A DNA stretch of 64,000 nucleotides from Kocuria varians (lineage in GTDB: Bacteria > Actinomycetota > Actinomycetes > Actinomycetales > Micrococcaceae): assembly GCF_006539885.1 (NCBI RefSeq), contig NZ_BJNW01000001.1:1-64000 (forward strand). The letters run 5' to 3'. The notes beneath the pieces are model-generated. The model saw nothing but the letters and a program-made list of their open reading frames with translations, did no database searches and was not told where the DNA came from. A program made the position numbers and the translations under genes. Below, in pieces: positions 49,504 to 58,370 of this stretch (its first letter is position 1; every line of letters begins with the position of its first letter).

Positions 49504-50421
49504 TCACTCCATGAGGCGCTCGGCCAGCAGCCGGTACGAGGCCAGCCGTTCGTCCGGGTCGCTGGTGAGGGTGTTGATCATGACCTCGTCCGCGCTGTGC
49601 GCCTCGGCCAGTGTCGTCAGCTCGGTGCTCACCTGGTCGGGGGTTCCGGCGATGATCGCTTGGGATCGGGCTTTCGCGCGGGTGCGCTCGGCATCGGTCC
49701 ACTCGTGCCGTGCCGTGGTCTCGGCCGACGGGATCGGCCCGTCGAAACCGAGGTCTTTGCGTGCCCGCCACAGCAGCATCGCATCCGCCAACTGCTGGGC
49801 GCGTTCGCGCGTCTCGGCGGTGATCACGCGCATGGCCAGCACCGTATGCGCGCCATGACCATGCTCGGTGGCCGTTGCACGGTAGGCGGCGGTCGCGGCT
49901 TCGCCGCCGCGGGGCACGAAGAAGTGCCCGTGTGCATATCCGGCGCCGGCGAGGCCGGCCAGGGGTGCGGCGGAGCCGCCCGCGCCGAGCACCCAGACCC
50001 GGCCGTCCGGCTCACCCGCCCTCGACGGGTGCTGGGTGCCGAGGGCGTGGGCGAGGGCGGCGATCTTCTCCCCGTAGTCCGGGTCGTCCAGCGCGGCCCG
50101 GCCCACGCCGGCATCGACGCGGTCGCCATGCACCTGCCCAAGCAAGCTCATCACCTCGATGACCTTCTGCACCGGATACAGCGGCAGGAGGACGCCGCCG
50201 GTGCCGACCCGGATCGTTCGAGTGCGTTCCAGGGCGAGGGCGGTCATCATCTCCGGTGCGGTGCTGGCGAACGAGGCCGAGCGGTGGTGCTCGGCGAACC
50301 AGATCCGGTGATACCCCAGCGCTTCGGCCTCCTGGGCGAGGCGGAGGCCGCTCTGCACGGCCTCCGCTCTGGTCGGGGTGTGTTCGGTGAGCGGTACCTG
50401 GTCGAGGATCGAGACCCTCAT
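49504..50421 (-). CDS. LLM-class (luciferase-like) flavin-dependent oxidoreductase
   Basis: About 305 residues. RLAQEAEALGYHRIWFAEHH (28-47) and RTIRVGTGGVLLPLYPVQKV mark a bacterial-luciferase-like F420/FMN enzyme; TPDQVSTELTTLAEAHSADE ends the barrel. The fold and MRVSILDQVPLTE start resemble the MsnO8 group. About 100 residues of the usual family middle appear reduced (VGRAALDDPDYGEKIAALAH), but the frame is intact. Last gene of a leftward set of SDR, hydrolase and unknown protein, linked by ATGA overlaps. Likely oxidises or detoxifies a small molecule. Confidence 0.85.
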   Translation of the reverse strand: MRVSILDQVPLTEHTPTRAEAVQSGLRLAQEAEALGYHRIWFAEHHRSASFASTAPEMMTALALERTRTIRVGTGGVLLPLYPVQKVIEVMSLLGQVHGDRVDAGVGRAALDDPDYGEKIAALAHALGTQHPSRAGEPDGRVWVLGAGGSAAPLAGLAGAGYAHGHFFVPRGGEAATAAYRATATEHGHGAHTVLAMRVITAETRERAQQLADAMLLWRARKDLGFDGPIPSAETTARHEWTDAERTRAKARSQAIIAGTPDQVSTELTTLAEAHSADEVMINTLTSDPDERLASYRLLAERLME

Positions 50422-50939
50422 GCCGACTGCTTCTCGGCGTTTGCGGGGTGGAGGGCGGGGATGATGCGCCAGTCGCCGCCGACCTGGAACACGAGGTTGT
50501 GGATATCGGCGCCCGCGATCGTGCGCAGCACCGGCACCAACTCCTCGGCGTGCTCGGGCTCGGCGACGTTCAGCGGCCACTCGCCGATGGTCGCGCCGCG
50601 CAGGTGCGGGTGGTGGAACCCGGCCCCGTACGTCGCGATCAGGCTGATGGGGGCAAGGTTCGCGGCGCGCTGCTCGGGCCAGGTCAGCAGCCAGGACGCG
50701 ATGAGCCCGCCACGCTGATCCCGATGCAGACCGGTCACCTCGATCTTCCCCGTGCCGGCAAGGAGATGCTCGTTGAACTCTGCCAGCACCTGTCGGGCCG
50801 GGCCGTCGAGCAGTTGAACAGCCTCTCCGAAGGCGGTCTCCTTGCCGGTGCGGGTGACGTGGCCGAAGTGGTTGCCGTCGCGCAGGTCGATGAAGTGACG
50901 GGTCAGCGCCTCCAGCGGCGCGGGAGTGGTGGTGGTCAT
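50418..50939 (-). CDS. Conserved protein of unknown function in the enzyme operon
   Basis: A 173-residue soluble protein without signal peptide. Strand-rich (FGHVTRTGKETAFGEAVQLL, KIEVTGLHRDQRGGLIASWL, AGADIHNLVFQVGGDWRIIP). The size and pattern could fit a SnoaL-like or nuclear-transport-factor fold, but no motif proves it. Overlaps both neighbours by ATGA, so it is made with the hydrolase and the oxidoreductase. Confidence 0.65.
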   Translation of the reverse strand: MTTTTPAPLEALTRHFIDLRDGNHFGHVTRTGKETAFGEAVQLLDGPARQVLAEFNEHLLAGTGKIEVTGLHRDQRGGLIASWLLTWPEQRAANLAPISLIATYGAGFHHPHLRGATIGEWPLNVAEPEHAEELVPVLRTIAGADIHNLVFQVGGDWRIIPALHPANAEKQSA

Positions 50940-51754
50940 GATGGGGTTCCTTCCATGTGTGTCGGTTGAGGTCTCGGAGTGGATAGTTCGGACAGGGATG
51001 GTTCGGACAGGGCTGCTGCCACCGCCGCGAGCGCGCGGCTACGAGGACTGAGCAGGTCGGCGTGCCCGACGCCGGGCAGCACCTCCAAGGTCGTGGGGAT
51101 GCCATCGGCGCGGAGCCGCGTGGCGTAGGCGATCACATCGTCACGAACCGGATCGTCGCTGCCGACGACCAGGGACACCGGGGCCAGCCCGGCAAGACTC
51201 GGAGCCTCCAGTGGGGTGGGCAGGATCGTCGGGGCGGGAGTGCTGTCGAGCCAGAGTCGCCACGCCGCACGCAGGTCGGCCCGGTTCGGAAACGCGCCAG
51301 ACCCGGCGCGATAGGAGGGGCGGGCGCAATCGGGGTCGAGCGGTGGATACGTCAACACCTGGGCCGGCACCCGGTCGCCGGCATCGCGCCGGGTGAGCGC
51401 GGCGGAGGCGGCGATCGTGCCGCCGGCGCTGTCGCCCCCGACGACCACCGGCAACCCGTCGGATCGACGGTTGGCCCAGGCGAGTGCCGCGAGCACGTCG
51501 AGCACCGCGGCCGGGAACCGGTGAGCCGGGGCGAGACGGTACTCGACGGAGACGACCGCCCACCCCGACCGGGACGCGAGCCCGCCGGTGACGGGCGCCC
51601 AGGCGGCAGCGGAGCCGTGCTGCCAGGAACCGCCGTGCGCCCAGACGATCCAGCCGCGCGGGTTCGCCGGTCGGTGCACGAGGAGCGGAACCGGCGCGCC
51701 ATCGGATGCGACAGCATTAGAGAGCGTCGTTTCAGGGGCAGTGATCGTGGTCAT
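50936..51754 (-). CDS. Alpha/beta hydrolase, hormone-sensitive-lipase-type esterase
   Basis: About 272 residues. Oxyanion-hole HGG (40-42, WAHGGSWQHGS), nucleophile GDSAGG (S109), acid in VVGSDDPVRDDV and histidine in LPGVGHADLLSP. EYRLAPAHRFPAA is the classical HSL/bacterial carboxylesterase motif. No signal peptide, so it acts in the cytoplasm on small acyl esters. The C-terminal 25 residues are Ser/Pro-rich. It follows the SDR gene after 11 bases. Confidence 0.88.
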   Translation of the reverse strand: MTTITAPETTLSNAVASDGAPVPLLVHRPANPRGWIVWAHGGSWQHGSAAAWAPVTGGLASRSGWAVVSVEYRLAPAHRFPAAVLDVLAALAWANRRSDGLPVVVGGDSAGGTIAASAALTRRDAGDRVPAQVLTYPPLDPDCARPSYRAGSGAFPNRADLRAAWRLWLDSTPAPTILPTPLEAPSLAGLAPVSLVVGSDDPVRDDVIAYATRLRADGIPTTLEVLPGVGHADLLSPRSRALAAVAAALSEPSLSELSTPRPQPTHMEGTPS

Positions 51755-51765
51755 GATGGGTCCGG

Positions 51766-52551
51766 TCAGATCTGGCGCAGGGCGCCGCCGTCGACCGACC
51801 ACTCCGCACCCGTCACCTGACCGGCGCGCGGCGAGAGCAGGTAGGCGATCACCCCGGCGACGTCCTGCGGCCTGCCGATTCGGCCGGTGGGCAGGCGGCG
51901 CTCCTCGCGGATGAAGCGATCGACCGCGGTGTCGGGGTCGGTGCCGAAGCGTGCGGCGAGCTGTTCGGCGAACCCGCCCGACGCGTCGAACAGCGCGGTG
52001 CGGGTCGGGCCGGGTGACACGACGTTCGAGCGGATGCCCGCCGGGCCGTACTCGATGGCCAGCGACTTCGACAGCGACAGCACTGCTGCCTTCGACGCGG
52101 CGTAGGCGGCCATCGTCGGATCGGGCATCCGGGCGGCCTCGCTGCCCAGGTGCACGATGCTTCCGCCGCCCGCGTCCCGCATGGCCGGGATCACGGCGCG
52201 GGTGAGGCGGGCGAGGGCGAACAGATTCACCTCGAACGTCGCCTCCCACAGCTCGTCATCGATCGCCTCGAACGAGTCGCGGGTGTCGAACAGGGCGGCG
52301 TTGTTCACCAGCCCATCGATACGGCCGTGCCGCTCGACGGTCTTCGCCACGACCCGGGCCGCCGCGTCCGGTGCTGCCAGATCCGCGGCGACGAAGTGCG
52401 CCGATGCGGGCAGCACGCCGTCGCCGGGATCGCGGCGGGCGACCGCCACGACTTTCACCCCTTCGCCTGCGAGTTCGTGGGCGGTGGCGAGGCCGATACC
52501 GCTGGTGCCGCCGGTGACGATGACAACGCGGCCGTCGAGGTCGAGATGCAT
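51766..52551 (-). CDS. Short-chain dehydrogenase/reductase
   Basis: About 261 residues of a classical SDR. NAD(P)-binding TGGTSGIG (13-20), NNAA (83-86), catalytic S137 (HLGSEA), Y150 and K154 (YAASK), and PGPTRT after the active site. The C-terminus [10 protein letters not shown] is typical. Arg40-Arg41 after strand 2 suggests NADP(H). It lies between the pump-2 and hydrolase genes on the same strand, 12 bases from the pump, so it is probably induced with the pump. Confidence 0.92.
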   Translation of the reverse strand: MHLDLDGRVVIVTGGTSGIGLATAHELAGEGVKVVAVARRDPGDGVLPASAHFVAADLAAPDAAARVVAKTVERHGRIDGLVNNAALFDTRDSFEAIDDELWEATFEVNLFALARLTRAVIPAMRDAGGGSIVHLGSEAARMPDPTMAAYAASKAAVLSLSKSLAIEYGPAGIRSNVVSPGPTRTALFDASGGFAEQLAARFGTDPDTAVDRFIREERRLPTGRIGRPQDVAGVIAYLLSPRAGQVTGAEWSVDGGALRQI

Positions 52552-52563
52552 GAGAGAGCCTTC

Positions 52564-53814
52564 CTAAATGGTCGAGGTGGGCTGCGTAAGCGCGGTCTTG
52601 CGCCGGGCAGAAACGCGGGCGACCACGATGAGACCGAGCCCGGCGAGAGTGAGCCCTGCGCCGACGACGGTGGGGCTGATCAGCCCGTAGCCGGCGGCGA
52701 TCGCTGCACCGGCGAGGCTGACGCCGATGGTGTTGCCGAGGTTGAACGCGGCGATGTTCGTCGCCGACGCCAGGGTCGCAGCGCCCTGCGCGTGCCGCAT
52801 CACCCGCGCCTGCAGGCCGGGCACGGTGGCGAAGCCGACCAGGCCGAGCAGGAACAGCCCGATCGCGACCGGCACCGGCATCCCGGCGACCGCGCCCAGG
52901 GCCAGGATCACGATCGGCAGCAGGATCGACAGGACCAGTACCGCGTTGTCCGCGTTCCTGTCCGCGGCCTTGCCGCCGAGGATGTTGCCCGCGAACAGGC
53001 CGGCCCCGAAGATCACGAGCAGCCACGGGATCGCTGTGGCCGAGTATCCGGTGACTTCGCGCAGCAGCGGCTCGATGTAGGTGAACACGCCGAACATGCC
53101 GCCGAACACCAGCGCGGTGGTCAGCAGCGAGGCGAGCACCTGTGGGCGGGCCAGGGCCTTGAACTGCTGGGCGACGGGCAGCTGATCCCGCTCCGGCTCC
53201 GTCTTCGGTACGAGAGCGATCAACCCGGCCAGCGCGATCAGGCCGAGCGCGCTGATGATCCAGAACACCACCCGCCACCCGTACTGCTGGCCTACGAGCG
53301 CTCCGGCGGGCACGCCGAGGACGTTCGCGATCGTGAGGCCGGCGAACAGAGCCGCCACGGCCGATGCCCGCTTCGAGGGGGGCACGAGGGAGGCGGCTAG
53401 CACGGCGCCGATGCCGAAGTAGCCGCCGTGCGCGAGCGCGGCCACGATCCTTCCCGCGAGCATCACCTCATACGTCGGCGCCCACGCCGAGAGCAGATTC
53501 CCCACGACGAAGAACGCGAGCAGCACCGCGAGCGCGTACTTCGGGGGTCGCCGCATGAGAAAAGGGGTGATGAGCAAAGCGCCGGGCACGACCGCGAGCG
53601 CATAGACGCCGACCAGATGCCCGGCCTGGCTGATCGTGACACCCAGATCCGTGCCGACCTCGGTGAGGAGGCCCGCGATGACAAACTCGGTCAGCCCAAT
53701 CCCGAACCCGCCGACACTCAGCGCGAACAGCGCGAGTGCCGCCTTCCGTCGCGTCAAGGCAGCCGATGGTTGGCCGACCTCAGCATCAGGTGCGGGACGG
53801 ACAGTGGTCGTCAT
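52564..53814 (-). CDS. MFS efflux transporter, DHA1 (12-helix) type, pump 2
   Basis: About 416 residues from the ATG giving MTTTVRPAPDAEVGQPSAAL; longer frames would cross the conserved control block. Twelve helices; helix 1 FALSVGGFGIGLTEFVIAGL and helix 5 region ANVLGVPAGALVGQQYGWRV match Cmx/AraJ-type exporters (sugar, chloramphenicol or drug efflux). First gene of the SDR-hydrolase-unknown-oxidoreductase operon, so pump and enzymes probably treat the same compound. Confidence 0.9.
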   Translation of the reverse strand: MTTTVRPAPDAEVGQPSAALTRRKAALALFALSVGGFGIGLTEFVIAGLLTEVGTDLGVTISQAGHLVGVYALAVVPGALLITPFLMRRPPKYALAVLLAFFVVGNLLSAWAPTYEVMLAGRIVAALAHGGYFGIGAVLAASLVPPSKRASAVAALFAGLTIANVLGVPAGALVGQQYGWRVVFWIISALGLIALAGLIALVPKTEPERDQLPVAQQFKALARPQVLASLLTTALVFGGMFGVFTYIEPLLREVTGYSATAIPWLLVIFGAGLFAGNILGGKAADRNADNAVLVLSILLPIVILALGAVAGMPVPVAIGLFLLGLVGFATVPGLQARVMRHAQGAATLASATNIAAFNLGNTIGVSLAGAAIAAGYGLISPTVVGAGLTLAGLGLIVVARVSARRKTALTQPTSTI

Positions 53815-53907
53815 ACGGCGCTTCCCTCCTCGAAACATCTGGCGGTACCAACCAGCAGCAGAGCGGGCGAACCGGTCATGCATCCACCCTGCTCGGGCTA
53901 CAGCGGG

Positions 53908-53950
53908 GTAGCCAGAACCCCGAGTTGCCTAGCACTGACAGGGACAGGCT
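53908..53950. promoter_or_regulatory. Second copy of the pump control blocks, upstream of pump 2
   Basis: GTAGCCAGAACCCCGAG is followed at once by GTTGCCTAGCACTGACAGGG ACAGGCT. Compared with the pump-1 copy, the 27-base second block differs at one base (A for T), which breaks the palindrome arm. The space between the two blocks is shorter. No MmyB gene adjoins here, so regulation by MmyB1 in trans is the simplest reading. Confidence 0.65.
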
Positions 53951-53990
53951 GACCGCCGCGCGAGCATCGACTGCGCGAGATCCTGACGTG

Positions 53991-54468
53991 ATGGATGCCG
54001 ACTGGGATGCCCGGATCGCGTCGTTCTGGGAATCGGTAGACGACACCGCACCCGACACGATGCTCGACCACATGCAAGCCCTGGTCGCAGAGCGCGCCGA
54101 CGACGATCCAGGCGCCCTGTACGAGTGGGCGTCCGTCCACGACTACCTCGGCAAGGAACACGAAGCTGTTTCTCTCTACCGGGCCGCCCTCGACCGCGGA
54201 CTCTCCGAGCCCAGACGGGCGCAAGGAATGATGCAGCTCGCCAACTCACTGCGGAACGCCGAAGGCCGTAGTTGATCTCCTGAGGAATCAGCCGGGCTAC
54301 GAGACCACGGGCGATGCCGCGCAGACGTTTCTCGCGCTCGCGCTTCGAGACGCTGGACGGCCCGACGAGGCGTTGCGCGTAGCCCTCACGGCTCGCTCAG
54401 ACTCTCCCGCTGTACTCACGCGTCATCGCGAACTCGCCACAAATAGGTCGTTCATATTGACGTATTAA
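53991..54468 (+). pseudogene. Tetratricopeptide-repeat protein, frameshifted
   Basis: The first frame encodes MDADWDARIASFWESVDDTA through LANSLRNAEGRS and stops at 54275. A second frame resumes at about 54267 with VVDLLRNQPGYETTGDAAQT and FLALALRDAGRPDEALRVAL and runs to TAA at 54468. Together they make the complete TPR_5-type protein of about 160 residues (repeat helices ALYEWASVHDYLGKEHEAVS and following). So a small deletion or single-base change split it. It is divergent from pump 2. If the frames are joined by an artefact of sequencing the gene may be intact. Confidence 0.7.
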
Positions 54469-54858
54469 CTCGTGGAGGAAAGCACCCCGACTTCAAGCTA
54501 GCCGCGACTGAGCCTCCCAGTCCGGTGAGCGCACCCCTCGTGACGTCCCTCGCCGGGAAGATCACCTGCCCGGTGTACGACGACCGTCATTCACAGCGCC
54601 CAGCCGGCGCGGCCCATCGCCTGATCGTCGTCGGCCAGACGTCTGTTCCGCGAGCAGACCCGCCTGAGTCAACCCCAGCCCGGAGCGCCTCATGAGCTGC
54701 CACACGTCTTTCAAGCGAGGTGCGACGATGACGAATCGCATCAGACGCGGAATCTCGATCGCGCCTTCACGCGCGCTCGGCGGGATCTGCTGAGCGTTCG
54801 CCGGATCACCTGACCGGTAGCTCGCGACCTGGAGTGCGCGAGCAGAAGGGAGCTTGAC
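54469..54858. other. 390-base stretch with no clear gene
   Basis: I see no reading frame with a ribosome site. A leftward open frame without a nearby start encodes a plausible helical piece (RLMRFVIVAPRLKDVWQLMR), which may be the remnant of a lost gene. The right end supplies GGGAG before the next gene. Confidence 0.4.
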
Positions 54859-55560
54859 GTGCCCGAGGAGACGTTGTTGACCCTGACCGGGACGGAGCGG
54901 GTGGCCGTTGCTCACGAGCTGCGTCGCTACGGCGAGTACCGGGAACATGAAGGCACCGAGCTGCTGGACGCCCACGTGTACGGAGAGCCGGGCGAGCCGA
55001 TCCATTCGGGTTTGACGCCGGAGATCGAGAGAATGGCCGGCGCGCACTACGAGGTGATGAACGAGTGTGAAGATCTGGCCGCCGCCTTCGAGGGAGACGA
55101 GCCGATCACGCTGTCATCAGAAGCGATCGATCTCCTCGGCGAGGCGATGGACAACGCCTTCGCGGACGAGTTCCCACCCGAGGTCGCCCGCACCGCGATG
55201 TTCGCCCGGATCGCGCAACGCCGACTGTCCGGGTTCGGCGTCCTGGACCCGGACGAGGCCGGCGACTTCCTCGTCGTCCATGCCGAGACGCAATCCGCCG
55301 CAACCCCCGAGATTGCGCAGGTCGTGAGCGCGAGCGGTCTGCAACGTCTCCTCAGCGAGCACGCGCAACTCCGGGCACAGGTCGTGCAACTGAGCGAACG
55401 AGTTGACGACCTCACCGCCCAGGTCGAGGCGCAGCGCGATCAGGTCGGCGCCTCGCCGGGGCAGGGTGTGCGGCGGCGGTTGCTTCCGAATCTGTTCGCT
55501 GCATCCGCAGACGCCACCGACCAGCCGCCCGCACTTCTTGATCGCGGGCGCGGCCTGTAG
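54859..55560 (+). CDS. Uncharacterised protein with C-terminal coiled coil
   Basis: A 233-residue protein from a GTG preceded by AAGGGAG. Residues 1-150 are acidic and helical (LTGTERVAVAHELRRYGEYR; SEAIDLLGEAMDNAFADEFP). Residues 160-195 form a coiled coil (LLSEHAQLRAQVVQLSERVD). The end is basic then Ala/Pro-rich. No signal peptide, no membrane helix. Not recognised. Coding is supported by codon bias through the full length. Confidence 0.6.
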   Translation: MPEETLLTLTGTERVAVAHELRRYGEYREHEGTELLDAHVYGEPGEPIHSGLTPEIERMAGAHYEVMNECEDLAAAFEGDEPITLSSEAIDLLGEAMDNAFADEFPPEVARTAMFARIAQRRLSGFGVLDPDEAGDFLVVHAETQSAATPEIAQVVSASGLQRLLSEHAQLRAQVVQLSERVDDLTAQVEAQRDQVGASPGQGVRRRLLPNLFAASADATDQPPALLDRGRGL

Positions 55561-55638
55561 ACGAGGCCGGTCGGACGCGGGAAGGCACCACGATCGTATG
55601 ATCCTGGTGCCTTCTGATTGGGTGGCGTCAGCGCCGCA

Positions 55639-55833
55639 TCATGGCAGTTCTCGACTGGAGAGGATCTGGCGGTACGCTTCGGTGTTCTCGTCGCCGTAGT
55701 CGATCACATCCTCGAACGACATGGTGCTGCGCACATGCCGGACCGCCTCGGTCTGACTCATGGGGCCTTCGTCGCCCCAGCCGTTCTCGTTCTGGTCCAC
55801 CGTGACGATCTCAGCGGCCTTCTTAAAGTCCAT
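55639..55833 (-). CDS. Small acidic protein of unknown function
   Basis: A 64-residue protein with an excellent ribosome site (AGGAGGAGAAGG before ATG). Sequence is acidic (VDQNENGWGDEGPMSQTEAV, then MSFEDVIDYGDENTEAYRQI). It could be a small regulator or antitoxin-like partner, but no toxin gene adjoins. A convergent, non-coding 80-base gap separates it from the coiled-coil gene. Confidence 0.65.
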   Translation of the reverse strand: MDFKKAAEIVTVDQNENGWGDEGPMSQTEAVRHVRSTMSFEDVIDYGDENTEAYRQILSSRELP

Positions 55834-55940
55834 CCTTCTCCTCCTGTTCCTGCTGAGGCAGACATCTTCTGAACCGCAGCGTCACCAACCGGGTGCACTA
55901 CGGGAGCCCGGCAGTCCGCCGCGAGGGCGGTGAAACACTC

Positions 55941-56867
55941 TCAGACAGGATGCTGGTTCTCGGTCACCCGCATGGCTCGGTAACGGCTCGGAGTCAGCCC
56001 GGTCGCCTGTTGGAATGCTGAGGTGGCACGGTTGCGCGAGTGCCAGCCGACCCGGCGGCCGACCTGCTCGATCGTGAGGTCAGTCTCCCGGAGCAGACGC
56101 GCCATCTCCTCGACCCGCAGCATCGTCAAGTACGCCAATGGGGTCTTGCCGTAGGCGTCTGTGAACACCCGGCCGAGCTGTTTCGAGGACAGATGCACCA
56201 TCCCCGCCAGCTCGTCCAGCGTCCACGGCTCGGCGATCGCAGCGCTGAGCGCTTCACGCACCTCGGCCGCTTCCGCCCGTGTCGGGGCGAACCGCCGAAC
56301 CCGCGGATGCACCGGAACGCTCTTCGCCCGCTGCGAGGATGAGATGCGACGATCGGTGACTCGGATGTGCGGAGCGATTTGGTCCATGACCGCGAACCAG
56401 AGGGCTTGCATCCGATGGAACCGTGCCTCCTCATCGTGGAGGCTGAGTGCGACCAGCTCATCGAGCCATGGCATGAGCAGCCCGGCTTGATGCTCGCCGA
56501 GGCGGATGATCTGGGCGGGCTCGGTGAAGGTCTCCTTGACGAACACCGGCGCATCAAGCCGGTCATGCAGGATGCCGGCGTACTGCCAAAAGGCCTGGTC
56601 GATCACGTAGTCGGTATCGGCATAGATCGTCGTGACCGTGATGTGCCCCTCGGGCTCGGAACCGCACAATACGTTCGGGCCGAGCAAGATCACATCCCCC
56701 GGCCGGACGGGCTTCTGTCCGAACTCGCTGAACAGGATCGCCGACCCATCACGGACGACGATGACCTTCACACAGTCGTATGCGAGCGGCCCGACGGGCC
56801 GGTGCACTGTCTGTGTCCGCGCCAGCAGGACTTGATAGTCCTGCAATGCCCGCCGCGCCATGGCCAC
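55941..56867 (-). CDS. AraC-family transcriptional regulator, copy 2
   Basis: About 308 residues, a clear paralogue of the regulator at 45965-46888 along its whole length: CVKVIVVRDGSAILFSEFGQ, GPNVLCGSEPEGHITVTTIY, MPWLDELVALSL, LDELAGMVHLSSKQLGRVFT, KTPLAYLTMLRVEEMARLLR and ATGLTPSRYRAMRV. It lies after an MFS pump on the same strand, as copy 1 does. Both helix-turn-helix units are intact. It probably senses a related ligand. Confidence 0.9.
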   Translation of the reverse strand: MAMARRALQDYQVLLARTQTVHRPVGPLAYDCVKVIVVRDGSAILFSEFGQKPVRPGDVILLGPNVLCGSEPEGHITVTTIYADTDYVIDQAFWQYAGILHDRLDAPVFVKETFTEPAQIIRLGEHQAGLLMPWLDELVALSLHDEEARFHRMQALWFAVMDQIAPHIRVTDRRISSSQRAKSVPVHPRVRRFAPTRAEAAEVREALSAAIAEPWTLDELAGMVHLSSKQLGRVFTDAYGKTPLAYLTMLRVEEMARLLRETDLTIEQVGRRVGWHSRNRATSAFQQATGLTPSRYRAMRVTENQHPV

Positions 56868-56911
56868 TCACTACCGGACTCGGCGATACCCGGTGCGGGT
56901 GGATGACGGAC

Positions 56912-57049
56912 TCATCCCATGATCCGTGTGTCCAACGGCGGGAACGCGGAGAAGTAGGTGATTTCGACCAGTGCGAACCCAGCGACTGCCCCGCCGGTGC
57001 TGCCACAGATGAGGAGCGCAAACTCTGTTCCCGTGAGTGTGACGGTGAC
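56912..57049 (-). pseudogene. Possible gene remnant between pump 3 and AraC copy 2
   Basis: A leftward open frame ends with LICGSTGGAVAGFALVEITY and then FSAFPPLDTRIMG before a stop. It looks like a membrane-helix segment, but there is no start codon and no match I recognise. It may be the tail of a lost gene; low confidence. Confidence 0.25.
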
Positions 57050-57084
57050 CGCTCGTGTGAGTCCGCGCTCGGCGATCCTGCCGC

Positions 57085-58290
57085 CTAGCCCCGGGTCGCA
57101 ACAACTTCTCGCGTCTCGTGCTGGGACTGGCGTGCCTGGAGAGCGAGGTCCCATCCCCAGAGCAGCAGGGCAAGGGTGGCGATGACGGCACCGACGGCAG
57201 GGATGGCCGGATAGCCGTGGCCGCCGGTGAGAAGGAGGCCTCCGATCCAGGGGCCGAGGGTGATCCCGACGTTGAACGCCGAGATGTTCCCCGACACCGC
57301 GAGCGTGGGAGCGCCGGGGGCGATGGCCATGAAACGGGAGTTCAGCGCCGGGTTGGTGCTGAACCCGAGCAGGCCGAGCGCGACGACGAGCACGACGGTC
57401 GCGCCCGCGTGGTGCGCGGTGAGAGCGAGCAGCAGCGATGAGACCAGGAGCCCCGTGAAGCCGACGCCCAGAACTCCCCGGGGGAAGCGGTCGGCCGCCT
57501 TCCCACCCACCGCGATGCCGATGAGGGCACCGAGCCCGTAGCCGAAGAGCACCGCCGGCACCCAGGCGGAGTCGAGGCCGGTGGTCTCGATCAGCATGGC
57601 TGCGAGGTAGGAGAAGGTGCCCAGCAGCGCGGTGGTCGCTACCGCGGTCATCGCGTAGGACAGCCACAGCCTGGGCGGCCTGAGCCCGCGCAGCTCCTCG
57701 CGCCAGCTCGCCGGGTTCTCCGGTCGCAGGGCGGGCACGGAGGCGACGAGGGCGACGGCGGCGATGGTCGAGAGGACCGCGACCGTCCAGAACGCCCCGC
57801 GCCAGCCCATGTGCTGCCCGATCCAGGTGCCGGCCGGCAGACCGATCACGGTCGCCACCGTGAGCCCTCCTGCCACGACGCTCATCGCCCGACCTCGGCG
57901 TTCGGGCCCGACCAGCGCCATCGCCGCGCTGCCGCCGACCGCCCAGAATCCGGCGTAGGCGAACGCACCGACGAAGCGCATCGCGAACAGCAGCCCGTAG
58001 CTGTCGGTCAGGGCGCTGACGACATGGCTGAGGACGAAAATCGCCATGAACACCAGCAGCGCGAGGCGGCGCGGCCAGCGCAGGGTCAGCACCGCCAGGA
58101 TCGGCGCGCCGACGAGCATGCCTAGCGCGAACGCGCTGATGAGCCAGCCGGCCTGCGGGATCGTCACCTCCAGGTCCGCGGCCATCTCCGGGAGCATCCC
58201 GGCCAGCATGAGCTCGCTGGTGCCTTGCGCGAAGATCCCGAAGCCGATGCCCCAGACTGCCAGCGGCAGCCCGTCCCGTCTTGCTGTCAT
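57085..58290 (-). CDS. MFS efflux transporter, DHA1 type, pump 3
   Basis: About 401 residues, twelve helices. Helix 1 GIFAQGTSELMLAGMLPEMA and helix 5 TVIGLPAGTWIGQHMGWRGA resemble Cmx/SotB-type arabinose/drug exporters; RWPRRLALLVFMAIF is the motif A equivalent. The intergenic region is shared with a divergent TetR gene, its likely repressor. Substrate unknown. Confidence 0.9.
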   Translation of the reverse strand: MTARRDGLPLAVWGIGFGIFAQGTSELMLAGMLPEMAADLEVTIPQAGWLISAFALGMLVGAPILAVLTLRWPRRLALLVFMAIFVLSHVVSALTDSYGLLFAMRFVGAFAYAGFWAVGGSAAMALVGPERRGRAMSVVAGGLTVATVIGLPAGTWIGQHMGWRGAFWTVAVLSTIAAVALVASVPALRPENPASWREELRGLRPPRLWLSYAMTAVATTALLGTFSYLAAMLIETTGLDSAWVPAVLFGYGLGALIGIAVGGKAADRFPRGVLGVGFTGLLVSSLLLALTAHHAGATVVLVVALGLLGFSTNPALNSRFMAIAPGAPTLAVSGNISAFNVGITLGPWIGGLLLTGGHGYPAIPAVGAVIATLALLLWGWDLALQARQSQHETREVVATRG

Positions 58291-58314
58291 ACCTCACTCC
58301 TTTTTGTAGCGGGC

Positions 58315-58361
58315 GCTAGTAAATACTGGGAGCCTAGCAGATGTGTAGCGTTCGGTATAAA
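58315..58361. promoter_or_regulatory. Control region between pump 3 and TetR1
   Basis: GCTAG and CTAGC form an inverted repeat (58315-58338) around AAATACT. GTAGCG occurs twice, at 58306 and 58346. TATAAA (58356-58361) is a good -10 box whose start point would fall at about 58368, just before an ATG, suggesting a leaderless tetR transcript. Confidence 0.5.
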
Positions 58362-58370
58362 ATGAGTGCC

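Noticed and set aside
54562-55047. A 161-residue leftward frame
   Set aside because: It overlaps the better-supported rightward gene and lacks a ribosome site; at most its distal part is a remnant.
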